From the NCBI GenBank assembly GCA_902465775.1, contig CABQOJ010000020.1:1-11981 (forward strand): 11,981 nucleotides of DNA. The letters are read 5' to 3'. The notes under the pieces were generated by a model. That model was not told the DNA's origin. It worked only from the letters and a program-made list of their open reading frames with translations, and searched no databases. Both the position numbers and the translations under genes were made by a program. The DNA is from an uncultured Porphyromonas sp. Its GTDB lineage: Bacteria; Bacteroidota; Bacteroidia; Bacteroidales; Porphyromonadaceae. Positions 1-5,784 of the stretch are shown in pieces (within the stretch, counting starts at the first letter, position 1; every line of letters starts with the position of its first letter).

Positions 1-246
1 ATCCAAAACGATGTACTTCAAAGCACTCCGCTCATTTCTAAATCGTTACCTATCCACACTTCTCCAAATGGTAACCTCTTACTTCTCAGCTAGATAGTCC
101 GAAACCAAAAAATTACGGAGGAACTCTTTGGTTCCAGCGGAGGATCCGTTTATCAGACAGCCACGATCAAGAAGAAGGCTCAACCGCTTATGACGATTGA
201 GCCTTCTGAGATGGGGTGCTTACCGCAAACCTTTGAGGGGAGGGGA
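1..246. other. Intergenic region at left edge, no supported gene
   Basis: No convincing gene is visible. One forward frame stays open without a stop from the left edge to a TAG at 95-97 (about 31 codons). It could be the tail of a gene outside the window, but its composition gives no recognisable family. Two inverted repeats are present: a perfect 11-bp one at 173-207 (listed separately) and a weak 5-bp one at 120-135 (GGAAC / GTTCC). On the minus strand the weak one is followed about 8 bases later by a short T run. No TAnnTTTG promoter box was found on either strand. Confidence 0.5.
173..207 (-). terminator. Hairpin downstream of thiL, probable terminator
   Basis: A perfect 11-bp inverted repeat: AGAAGGCTCAA at 173-183 and TTGAGCCTTCT at 197-207, with a 13-base loop. 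It lies 40 bases past the thiL stop on the minus strand, where an end to the sppA-lpxK-thiL transcript is expected. There is no strong T run after it in either direction, so it is a weak match to the classical intrinsic terminator. It could instead stabilise the 3' end of the message. Confidence 0.5.
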
Positions 247-1281
247 CTAGCTGAAGGCATTCCACCCCTGAGCTTTGAGCTCGTGCTCGGCTCGATCGGT
301 CGAGACCCAGCGACAGCCCTCAGAGGCGTCCGTGACATGCCCTATGATGGAGACGCCCTCGATGTCGGAGACTTGACCGACCTGGGATAGTGGCACGGTG
401 AAGAGCAGCTCGTAATCCTCGCCTCCATTGAAGGCTGCCGTGAGGGGCGACATATTCATCTCCTCGCATAGCGCTATCGTCTCGCGATCTAGAGGTAGTC
501 GATCCTCAAAGACCCGTACGCCTACCTGCGACCGCTCCGCTATGTGTAGTAGCTCGGAGCTTAGTCCGTCGCTGATGTCTATCATAGCTGTCGGGGTGAC
601 TCCCTGCTCGTCCAACTTGCCACGCAACCAGCGCTGCGCTGAGGGCATGAGCTGACGCTCGATCAGGTATTCGTATCCCTCAAAGTGTGGCTCAAATTCC
701 TCCGTCGGTGCGCTTAGGAAGGTGCGGTGCTCACGCTCTAGGAGCTGGAAGCCCATGTAGGCTGCGCCTAGATTGCCCGTTACGCAGATGAGATCGTTGG
801 GTTGAGCACCCGAGCGCAGGACAGCCTCCCCCTTAGCGACGGAGCCGAGGCATGTGATGCTGATGGCGAGCCCGTTTTGCGAGGCGCACGTATCCCCGCC
901 AACGAGGTCCACCTGGTAGTGCTGGCAGGCTAGCTCGATACCTTTATATAGCTCTTCGATCATCTCGCTTGTGTACCTAGCCGAGATACCTAGAGAGACG
1001 GTGATCTGCTGGGGGATGCCATTCATGGCGCAGATGTCGGAGACGTTGACCACGACCGCCTTGTAGCCTAAGTGCTTGAGCGGCATGTAGGTCATGTCAA
1101 AGTGTACGCCCTCGAGGAGCATGTCGGTTGTGACTAATAGCTCTTCGTCGGGCTTCATCTGCAAGATGGCTGCATCGTCACCGACGGCCATGCGGACACG
1201 GTCGGGCGATATGATGGCAAACTGCTCAGTGAGCTTTCGGATCAGTCCGAACTCTCCTAAGTCAGAGATAGGTGTATTCAT
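247..1281 (-). CDS. thiL: Thiamine-monophosphate kinase ThiL
   Basis: ThiL phosphorylates thiamine monophosphate with ATP to give thiamine diphosphate, the active cofactor; this is the last step of thiamine synthesis and takes place in the cytoplasm. The 344-residue protein is close to the usual family length. Family motifs are in the expected order: VGDDAAIL near residues 33-40, TTDMLLEGVHFD at 51-62, NVSDICAMNG at 79-88, GGDT at 128-131, DISDGL at 235-240 and FNGGEDYELLF at 285-295. The Asp-rich motifs bind Mg-ATP in this AIR synthase/PurM-like fold. The ATG lies only 3 bases after the lpxK stop, so the two are almost certainly co-transcribed and probably translationally coupled. The purine-rich end of lpxK supplies any ribosome-binding sequence. 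Thiamine synthesis has no obvious link to lipid A, so the operon looks like a conserved grouping rather than a pathway. Confidence 0.95.
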   Translation of the reverse strand: MNTPISDLGEFGLIRKLTEQFAIISPDRVRMAVGDDAAILQMKPDEELLVTTDMLLEGVHFDMTYMPLKHLGYKAVVVNVSDICAMNGIPQQITVSLGISARYTSEMIEELYKGIELACQHYQVDLVGGDTCASQNGLAISITCLGSVAKGEAVLRSGAQPNDLICVTGNLGAAYMGFQLLEREHRTFLSAPTEEFEPHFEGYEYLIERQLMPSAQRWLRGKLDEQGVTPTAMIDISDGLSSELLHIAERSQVGVRVFEDRLPLDRETIALCEEMNMSPLTAAFNGGEDYELLFTVPLSQVGQVSDIEGVSIIGHVTDASEGCRWVSTDRAEHELKAQGWNAFS

Positions 1282-1284
1282 AGA

Positions 1285-2418
1285 TTATTCCTTTTCCTCT
1301 TCCTCCTTGTGCTCCTCTTCTTGAGCCTGTGTACGTGTAAACTGCGCGATATGCTCCAAGACAAGCTTGCGCAGATCCTCCTCGCCGTGAGACTTGAAGC
1401 GCACCTGTATAGGCAGGCGGAGGAAGCGCTCACGTAGCTCACTGCTCATGTAGGACTCCAGCTCGTAGATCTTGACCGCATCCTTGTCGGTACAGAGGAA
1501 GACCACCTCCACACCGCGCGTCAGATAGTCTGTCAGGATGTTTTCCCAGGTAGTCACATTGCGTCTGGAGTAGTGATGATGATCTGCATAAGGTAGGGTC
1601 ACCACACGGGAGAATCCCCGCTCTACATAGGCGAAGAACTCCTCTGGGTGGGAGATACCCGACAGAGCAATAACGACAGCATTGGTATCAATCTTTGTGG
1701 CTTCGGCATCTCTACGGAAGATGGGCACGGGGTCTTCATACTTGACCTCGCTAAAGAGGAGTTTCTGATGCGGATAGAGGTCTAACTTGCGCTCCGTAAA
1801 GGTGCAGTCTATCGGCTTGAGTAGGGTAGGACACTTGGTCACGACTACCACATCGGCACGATAGCGCCCACGAGCTGGCTCACGAAGGCGACCTGCAGGG
1901 AGTAGCGCATCCTCAGTCATGAGTCTATTGTAGCTGGACAAAAGGATGGAGAACGAGGGCTGCACGGAGCGATGCTGGAAGCCGTCGTCCATCAAGATCA
2001 CATCGGGTCGCTGCGAGTAGGGTTGATTGACCAGATAGTTAATGGCACGCACCCTATTGCCATCCACGATGATCTGTATTTTGTCGCCAAACTTGCGCAG
2101 GATCTGAGCGGGCTCGTCGCCTATGCGACTGGCGCTATCGCCTAGCTCGGCAACCTTTAGCCCCATGGACTTACGCCTATAGCCTCGTGACACGATAGCG
2201 ATCCGCAGATCCCCCATGAGCATACGGACGAGGTGCTCTATCATAGGTGTTTTGCCCGTACCGCCTACGGCAAGGTTGCCGACACAGATGATGGGGATGG
2301 GAAACGAATGACTCTTCAGACGCCCCATATTGTAAAGGCTATTGCGTAGCGACACGCCCACTCCGTAAAGAGCGGAGAGTGGTAATAGCCATCTATTGAT
2401 CTTGGGTGTCTGATCCAT
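1285..2418 (-). CDS. lpxK: Tetraacyldisaccharide 4'-kinase LpxK
   Basis: LpxK transfers phosphate from ATP to the 4' position of tetraacyldisaccharide 1-phosphate, making lipid IVA during lipid A synthesis at the inner face of the cytoplasmic membrane. The 377-residue protein shows the family P-loop GNLAVGGTGKT at about 47-57, SRGYRR at 77-82, GDEP at 100-103, DDGFQHR at 144-150 and LLPAGRLREP at 171-180. The N-terminal segment before the P-loop is the amphipathic membrane-associated part known in this family. The last dozen residues form a Glu/Lys-rich tail (EEEHKEEEEKE) that looks like a lineage-specific extension. The gene sits 48 bases after the sppA stop and 3 bases before thiL. Its leader carries a nine-base C run on the coding strand (2437-2445). 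It marks the organism as a lipid A maker. Confidence 0.95.
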   Translation of the reverse strand: MDQTPKINRWLLPLSALYGVGVSLRNSLYNMGRLKSHSFPIPIICVGNLAVGGTGKTPMIEHLVRMLMGDLRIAIVSRGYRRKSMGLKVAELGDSASRIGDEPAQILRKFGDKIQIIVDGNRVRAINYLVNQPYSQRPDVILMDDGFQHRSVQPSFSILLSSYNRLMTEDALLPAGRLREPARGRYRADVVVVTKCPTLLKPIDCTFTERKLDLYPHQKLLFSEVKYEDPVPIFRRDAEATKIDTNAVVIALSGISHPEEFFAYVERGFSRVVTLPYADHHHYSRRNVTTWENILTDYLTRGVEVVFLCTDKDAVKIYELESYMSSELRERFLRLPIQVRFKSHGEEDLRKLVLEHIAQFTRTQAQEEEHKEEEEKE

Positions 2419-2436
2419 ACTGTGAAAGAGTCAAGA

Positions 2437-2445
2437 GGGGGGGGG
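2437..2445. repeat. Homopolymer tract of nine G (C on the coding strand)
   Basis: Nine consecutive G on the plus strand, lying between the sppA stop and the lpxK start. Read on the minus strand it is a C9 run ending 18 bases before the lpxK ATG. Homopolymers of this length can slip in replication. Here it is outside both coding regions, so slippage would change only the leader length. It is also a typical place for a sequencing length error. Confidence 0.8.
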
Positions 2446-2466
2446 AGTCTGTATTGCTCTGAGAGA

Positions 2467-4251
2467 CTAGATATCTACTACCATCGGCAGACGAGCCTGA
2501 AGCCCTGACATGGCTCGTAGCTCACGGAGCTGATCTATGTAGCGGATCTCCTCCTCGGTAAACCATGAGTTCATCAGCTTCATGCGTACGGTCTGCGTTG
2601 ATGCGTTGAATAGCTCTTGTAGTACATTGACCTCACGTCTGGCGTAAGTCACATGATAGCTGTCGTATCCAGCCTGTGTAGCGGCATAAGCGATAGCGTC
2701 CTGTAGACCGCCCAGCTCATCGACGAGTCCTAGTCCCAGTGCCTGAGCACCAGTCCATACACGTCCCTGAGCTATTGAGTCTACCTGGTCTCTTGTCATG
2801 CCACGACCCTCAGAGACACGCTTGAGGAAGAGCTCGTAGCCACGATTGACATACTGCTGGAAGAGTCCTCGCTCCTCCTCCGTCCATGGACGATCGAGGG
2901 CGCCTAGGTCAGCATAGCGAGCTGTCTTGACCACATCTTGGTGTACTCCGATCTTGTTAGCCAGCTTGGTCGCATTGGGTACAACGCCAAAGATGCCGAT
3001 AGAGCCTGTAATGGTCGAGGGCTCGGCAAATATGTAGCTAGCGCCCGAAGACATATAGTACCCTCCAGAAGCAGCGTAGTCTCCCATAGAGATGACGACA
3101 GGTTTGTTTTGGCTAGCCTTATGGACGGCATACCAGAGCTGCTCAGAGATGTAGCTACTACCGCCTGGCGAATTGACACGTACCACGAGTGCATCGTAGT
3201 CGTCATCTTCGCCCATCTCTAGGATACGATCAGCGAGTTGGTCAGTGACCACCTTCTTGGTGTTAAAGGGAGAGTCCGCGACCTCAACATTGATCTCGCC
3301 CTCAGCAAAGAGGACGCCTATATTAGCATCTCCGCTACGATTAGAGCCACGTGTGGCATACACATCACGTAGCGAGACGAAGTAAAGGTCATCCGGCTCA
3401 TCTACATTCACGAGCGAGCAGAGCTGCTCTAGAGCTTGATCCTGATAGAGCGCGCCATCGATGAGTTTGTTAGCTAGGTAAGAGTCGGTCGACTGGACAG
3501 ACTGCATACTATCCGCTAGAGCCTGCAGGCGTACACTGTCTAGCCCACGGCTGGTGCCTACTTCGCCTAGGATGCGACCCCATATGTCGCCAAGGTAAGA
3601 GGAGATCTGGGTGCGATTTGCCTCGCTCATACTGTTGAGCATGTAAGGCTCCACAGCACTCTTGAAGGTACCCACCTTAAAGACCATCATCTCTACGCCA
3701 ATCTTGTCTAGCAATTCTTTGAAGAAGACCGCTCCGCCAGCCAAGCCATCGAAAGCGATAGAGCCCTCCTTATTGACATAGAGCTGGTCAGCAACGGAGG
3801 CGAGGTAGTACCCCTTGAGCGAGTATAAGTCTGAGTAGGAGACGATAAACTTGCCCGTCTGCTTGAAGTCCTCCAGTGCTCCTCTGAGCGCTTCGGCCGA
3901 AGCAAAGCCACATCCTGGGTCCATCATATTGAGATAGATACCCTTGATGCGGTCATCATTCTTAGCCTCGTCAATAGCCTCCAGTACATAGGAGAGGGGC
4001 AGATCACGACACCCGTCGCTCTTGTCAAAGCCCAGCTCGGCCCAAGGATTAGAGACGTACGTATCGGATACATTAGCGAGGTCGATCTTGAGGATGCTCC
4101 CATCCTTGATCTTCTGGGTTTCGTTGTTGGCACCGACGCTCAGAGCTGCGATAAAGCCAATAAGAGCGATGATAGATAGAGAGACGAAGATGACACCACT
4201 CACCACAATCGCCAGCAGTGTCGCAAAGAAGGTCTTCCAAAATGAATTCAT
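2467..4251 (-). CDS. sppA: Signal peptide peptidase SppA, 67K type
   Basis: SppA is a membrane-bound serine protease with a Ser-Lys dyad that degrades signal peptides left in the cytoplasmic membrane after cleavage. I start it at the ATG at 4251 (594 residues). The longer reading to 4284 needs a TTG codon and adds 11 residues ahead of the typical MNSFWKTFF start. A single N-terminal membrane anchor covers about residues 9-38. Two tandem ClpP/crotonase-like halves follow, as in the long E. coli-type enzyme. The general-base Lys is in VGTFKSAVEPY (about residue 197) and the nucleophilic Ser is in GDYAASGGYY (about residue 395), both in canonical sequence. NSPGGSS near 360-366 is the usual oxyanion-region motif. 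It is first in a minus-strand operon with lpxK and thiL, and its promoter is in the region shared with the ferritin gene. Confidence 0.95.
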   Translation of the reverse strand: MNSFWKTFFATLLAIVVSGVIFVSLSIIALIGFIAALSVGANNETQKIKDGSILKIDLANVSDTYVSNPWAELGFDKSDGCRDLPLSYVLEAIDEAKNDDRIKGIYLNMMDPGCGFASAEALRGALEDFKQTGKFIVSYSDLYSLKGYYLASVADQLYVNKEGSIAFDGLAGGAVFFKELLDKIGVEMMVFKVGTFKSAVEPYMLNSMSEANRTQISSYLGDIWGRILGEVGTSRGLDSVRLQALADSMQSVQSTDSYLANKLIDGALYQDQALEQLCSLVNVDEPDDLYFVSLRDVYATRGSNRSGDANIGVLFAEGEINVEVADSPFNTKKVVTDQLADRILEMGEDDDYDALVVRVNSPGGSSYISEQLWYAVHKASQNKPVVISMGDYAASGGYYMSSGASYIFAEPSTITGSIGIFGVVPNATKLANKIGVHQDVVKTARYADLGALDRPWTEEERGLFQQYVNRGYELFLKRVSEGRGMTRDQVDSIAQGRVWTGAQALGLGLVDELGGLQDAIAYAATQAGYDSYHVTYARREVNVLQELFNASTQTVRMKLMNSWFTEEEIRYIDQLRELRAMSGLQARLPMVVDI

Positions 4252-4296
4252 ACGGGGTCTATATGTAATATGTCTATTTAGCAAGTGTTAGCACCG

Positions 4297-4304
4297 CAAA
4301 GGTA
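4297..4304 (-). promoter_or_regulatory. Bacteroidetes-type -7 box for sppA
   Basis: Read on the minus strand the sequence is TACCTTTG, an exact TAnnTTTG box, 45 bases before the sppA ATG. No clear TTG -33 element is found 19-21 bases further upstream, so only the -7 half is supported. Transcription would start about 4290 and run through sppA, lpxK and thiL. Confidence 0.5.
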
Positions 4305-4361
4305 ACAAATAGATATTGAATAAGCTACATATCTCATAGTCATCAGCTGAAGAATATTTGC

Positions 4362-4369
4362 TATATTTG
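4362..4369 (+). promoter_or_regulatory. Bacteroidetes-type -7 box for the ferritin gene
   Basis: TATATTTG fits TAnnTTTG exactly and ends 49 bases before the ferritin ATG. The -33 region has no clear TTG at the usual spacing. Transcription would begin near 4375. The box lies 57 bases from the oppositely oriented sppA box, so the two promoters are divergent and share upstream DNA. No obvious Fur or PerR-like palindrome was recognised by eye. Confidence 0.5.
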
Positions 4370-4418
4370 CACTGCCGGACGAAAGAAGTCCACAAAGTAA
4401 AACTCAAATCAAAACAGT

Positions 4419-4901
4419 ATGAAGATCAACGACAAGATGGCCGCTTTGGTCAATGCACAAATTAATGAGGAGCTTCACGCAGCATACCTTTACCTCGCTA
4501 TGTCCTTCCAGATGCAAGAAGAGGGTTATGATGGCTTTGCTCATTGGTTCCTCCAGCAGTATCACGAGGAAATCGAGCATGCGCTCGAGATCGCTCACTA
4601 CCTACAGCTACGCTCTGGACATCCACAGCTGACGGGTGTAGCCGAGATGCCACAGCACTTTGGCACTCCCCTTGGGCTCTTTGAGGCAGCTTACAAGCAC
4701 GAGTGCCACGTTACGGAGCTGATACATAATATCTACAAAGAGGCGCTAGAGGCGAATGACTACGCGACTAGCTCGTTCTTTAAGCGTTATATCGATGAGC
4801 AGGTTGAGGAGGAAGACACCGTCCTCGGCATCATTGATCAGCTACGCATAGCTGGTGAGAAGGGTATCTATCTCGTCAATGCAAAGCTCGCTCAGCGATA
4901 G
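4419..4901 (+). CDS. ftnA: Non-haem bacterial ferritin FtnA
   Basis: Ferritin oxidises Fe2+ at a di-iron centre and stores the mineral inside a 24-subunit cytoplasmic shell, protecting an anaerobe from iron-driven oxidative damage. The 160-residue protein has the four-helix ferritin layout. By comparison with E. coli FtnA, all ferroxidase residues are present one position later: E18, Y25, E51, H54, E95, Q128 and E131. The motifs NEELHAAYLY, HEEIEHA, YKHE and DEQVEEE hold them. There is no Met haem ligand in the bacterioferritin context, so this is a non-haem ferritin. It is a single-gene unit: its own -7 box is upstream and a compound hairpin starts 18 bases after the stop. Regulation by iron or oxidants is likely from the family, but no operator is evident. 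Confidence 0.95.
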   Translation: MKINDKMAALVNAQINEELHAAYLYLAMSFQMQEEGYDGFAHWFLQQYHEEIEHALEIAHYLQLRSGHPQLTGVAEMPQHFGTPLGLFEAAYKHECHVTELIHNIYKEALEANDYATSSFFKRYIDEQVEEEDTVLGIIDQLRIAGEKGIYLVNAKLAQR

Positions 4902-4918
4902 AGATACAACTATATGAG

Positions 4919-4970
4919 GCACAGTACTGAAAGGGGGCTCTCTCTCAAGAGAGCTCTCTGGATGCTGTGC
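4919..4970 (+). terminator. Compound hairpin after the ferritin gene
   Basis: An inner perfect 7-bp stem (GCTCTCT 4937-4943, AGAGAGC 4948-4954, loop CTCA) sits inside an outer 6-bp stem (GCACAG 4919-4924, CTGTGC 4965-4970). It begins 18 bases after the ferritin stop, a typical terminator position. Only a TTGG follows rather than a T run, so efficient Rho-independent termination is not certain. It may mark the end of the ferritin message or begin the structured segment that follows. Confidence 0.5.
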
Positions 4971-5002
4971 TTGGCCAATCCTTATTGTAGAGTACTGAAA
5001 GG
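4923..5002 (+). repeat. 12-bp direct repeat AGTACTGAAAGG, two copies
   Basis: The exact 12-mer AGTACTGAAAGG occurs at 4923-4934 and again at 4991-5002, 68 bases apart start to start. The first copy lies in the outer loop of the post-ferritin hairpin. The second runs into the left arm of another stem (5001-5006). Two exact 12-mers this close are unlikely by chance and suggest a local duplication or a repeated binding site. Confidence 0.7.
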
Positions 5003-5142
5003 AAGCGACGAGAGTTAACGCGTCGTGAGCTGAGTAGGGCCGGTGCGTCCCATGCTTCCCCTGCTAGACTTACTCGCTTGTAGCTACGAGTCGTCTGGGG
5101 CTTTATCGGCAACGTCCCGACTTACCTGACTTTCTACCCAAG
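4971..5142. other. Gene-free, hairpin-rich segment, possible structured RNA
   Basis: No supported reading frame is present. Several short perfect stems can be drawn in order: GGAAGC 5001-5006 with GCTTCC 5054-5059, enclosing GACG 5007-5010 with CGTC 5021-5024; ACTCG 5072-5076 with CGAGT 5087-5091; and AGTCG 5089-5093 with CGACT 5118-5122. The last two overlap and would compete. I do not recognise RNase P, tmRNA, SRP RNA, 6S RNA or a known riboswitch from the sequence. No TAnnTTTG box precedes it, so independent transcription is unproven; it may be read-through from the ferritin gene. Confidence 0.35.
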
Positions 5143-5265
5143 AAATTGAAATTCTCTATGGAGGAAACGGAAAATTCTTCCGAAGTCCCATTTCATTCTT
5201 CCGAAGTGTCACTTCATTCTTCCGAAGTTTTATTCCTCGCTTCCGTAGAGAATTTTCATTTTTCA
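5142..5265. repeat. Three 21-bp tandem repeats within an imperfect inverted repeat
   Basis: The 12-base core TTCTTCCGAAGT starts at 5175, 5196 and 5217, an exact 21-bp period with more variable 9-base spacers. An imperfect inverted repeat flanks the array: the left arm (about 5142-5170, core TTCTCTATGGAGG) mirrors the right arm (about 5235-5265, reverse complement core TTCTCTACGGAAG). Because 21 is a multiple of three, a 60-codon frame stays open through it and reads as repeated SSEV. That frame looks incidental, with no known homology, no promoter and tRNA genes just downstream. The layout resembles a dispersed intergenic repeat, but no second copy exists in this window. Confidence 0.7.
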
Positions 5266-5407
5266 GCAGGCTATTTGCAGATTCCTCCGTGGAAATCGGG
5301 ATTTATAGTCACAGTGTGTCAGCGTTAGCTACACCCTCTCAGCGTCCCATCTAGAGATTGGTGTTATGACTCGTATGCTTTTTTCGCTATTTGAGGTGCT
5401 TAGGCAG

Positions 5408-5437
5408 TTGCAGAGACAAAAGTTTTTTGTACCTTTG
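5408..5437 (+). promoter_or_regulatory. Promoter of the tRNA-Tyr/tRNA-Gly unit
   Basis: This is the best promoter in the window: a -33 TTG at 5408-5410, exactly 19 bases, then TACCTTTG at 5430-5437, which fits the Bacteroidetes sigma-70-type consensus. Transcription should begin about 5444, some 35 bases before the mature 5' end of tRNA-Tyr. A strong promoter is expected for stable RNA genes. Confidence 0.8.
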
Positions 5438-5478
5438 CACTCACGAAGGCGTTGACAGAGCAATCTGGACGACCGAAG

Positions 5479-5561
5479 GGGCAGTTACCAGAGTGGCCAA
5501 ATGGGGCTGACTGTAACTCAGCTGGCGTAAGCCTACGGTGGTTCGAATCCATCACTGCCCA
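5479..5561 (+). tRNA. tRNA-Tyr (anticodon GTA)
   Basis: The acceptor arm is GGGCAGT 5479-5485 paired with ACTGCCC 5554-5560, plus discriminator A. The anticodon arm is GCTGA / TCAGC around loop CTGTAAC, giving anticodon GTA for tyrosine. A long variable arm (GGCGTAAGCC) and a T arm with TTCGAAT follow, as expected for a class II tRNA. The 3' CCA is not encoded (ACG follows) and must be added by the CCA-adding enzyme. Confidence 0.96.
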
Positions 5562-5582
5562 CGACGTAGTCACAGCCTTCGA

Positions 5583-5603
5583 ACGACTGATATGGTCAGT
5601 CGT
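5583..5603 (+). other. Perfect hairpin between the two tRNA genes
   Basis: ACGACTGA at 5583-5590 and TCAGTCGT at 5596-5603 form a perfect 8-bp stem with a 5-base loop. It ends 6 bases before tRNA-Gly. There is no T run, so it is more likely a spacer structure or processing signal in the precursor than a terminator. Confidence 0.6.
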
Positions 5604-5609
5604 GTATAT

Positions 5610-5685
5610 GCGGAAGTAGCTCAGTTGATAGAGCATCAGCCTTCCAAGCTGAGGGTCGCGGGTTTGAGCCCCGTCTTCCGCTCCA
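5610..5685 (+). tRNA. tRNA-Gly (anticodon TCC)
   Basis: The acceptor arm is GCGGAAG 5610-5616 paired with CTTCCGC 5675-5681, with discriminator T at 5682 and an encoded CCA at 5683-5685. The anticodon arm TCAGC / GCTGA holds loop CTTCCAA, giving anticodon TCC, which reads GGA and GGG glycine codons. The T arm has the usual GGTTTGAGCC core. It is 48 bases after tRNA-Tyr and shares its promoter and terminator. Confidence 0.96.
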
Positions 5686-5703
5686 AGTGGATAAATGATT
5701 GAT

Positions 5704-5732
5704 AGAGCGGTACGAGTTGCCGCTCTTTTTTT
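5704..5732 (+). terminator. Intrinsic terminator of the tRNA unit
   Basis: AGAGCGG 5704-5710 pairs with CCGCTCT 5720-5726, with two further weak pairs inside, and a T run to 5732 follows directly. This is a textbook Rho-independent terminator 18 bases after the tRNA-Gly CCA end. It separates the tRNA unit from the gene at 5785. Confidence 0.9.
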
Positions 5733-5784
5733 GTATCAGGAGAGCCAGTCCTGAGTCAATGTAGGGAGAGTGAGTTAAAAATAT

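Noticed and set aside
2..97. An open forward frame of about 31 codons at the left edge
   Set aside because: It is too short to identify and cannot be told from chance. It is only mentioned in the intergenic note.
4252..4284. An 11-residue N-terminal extension of SppA beginning with TTG
   Set aside because: The start would be TTG and the added residues do not look like a signal anchor. The ATG at 4251 leads straight into the usual hydrophobic anchor.
4971..5142. A known RNA such as 6S RNA, SRP RNA or RNase P RNA
   Set aside because: The conserved sequence motifs of these RNAs were not found and no single closing stem spans the region.
5146..5328. A 60-codon plus-strand frame reading repeated SSEV
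   Set aside because: It is explained by the 21-bp repeat period being a multiple of three. There is no promoter, homology or leader.
5400..5636. A 78-codon minus-strand frame across the tRNA-Tyr gene
   Set aside because: It runs antisense through tRNA-Tyr, and its peptide is the kind often mis-annotated opposite tRNA genes. There is no promoter or conserved domain.
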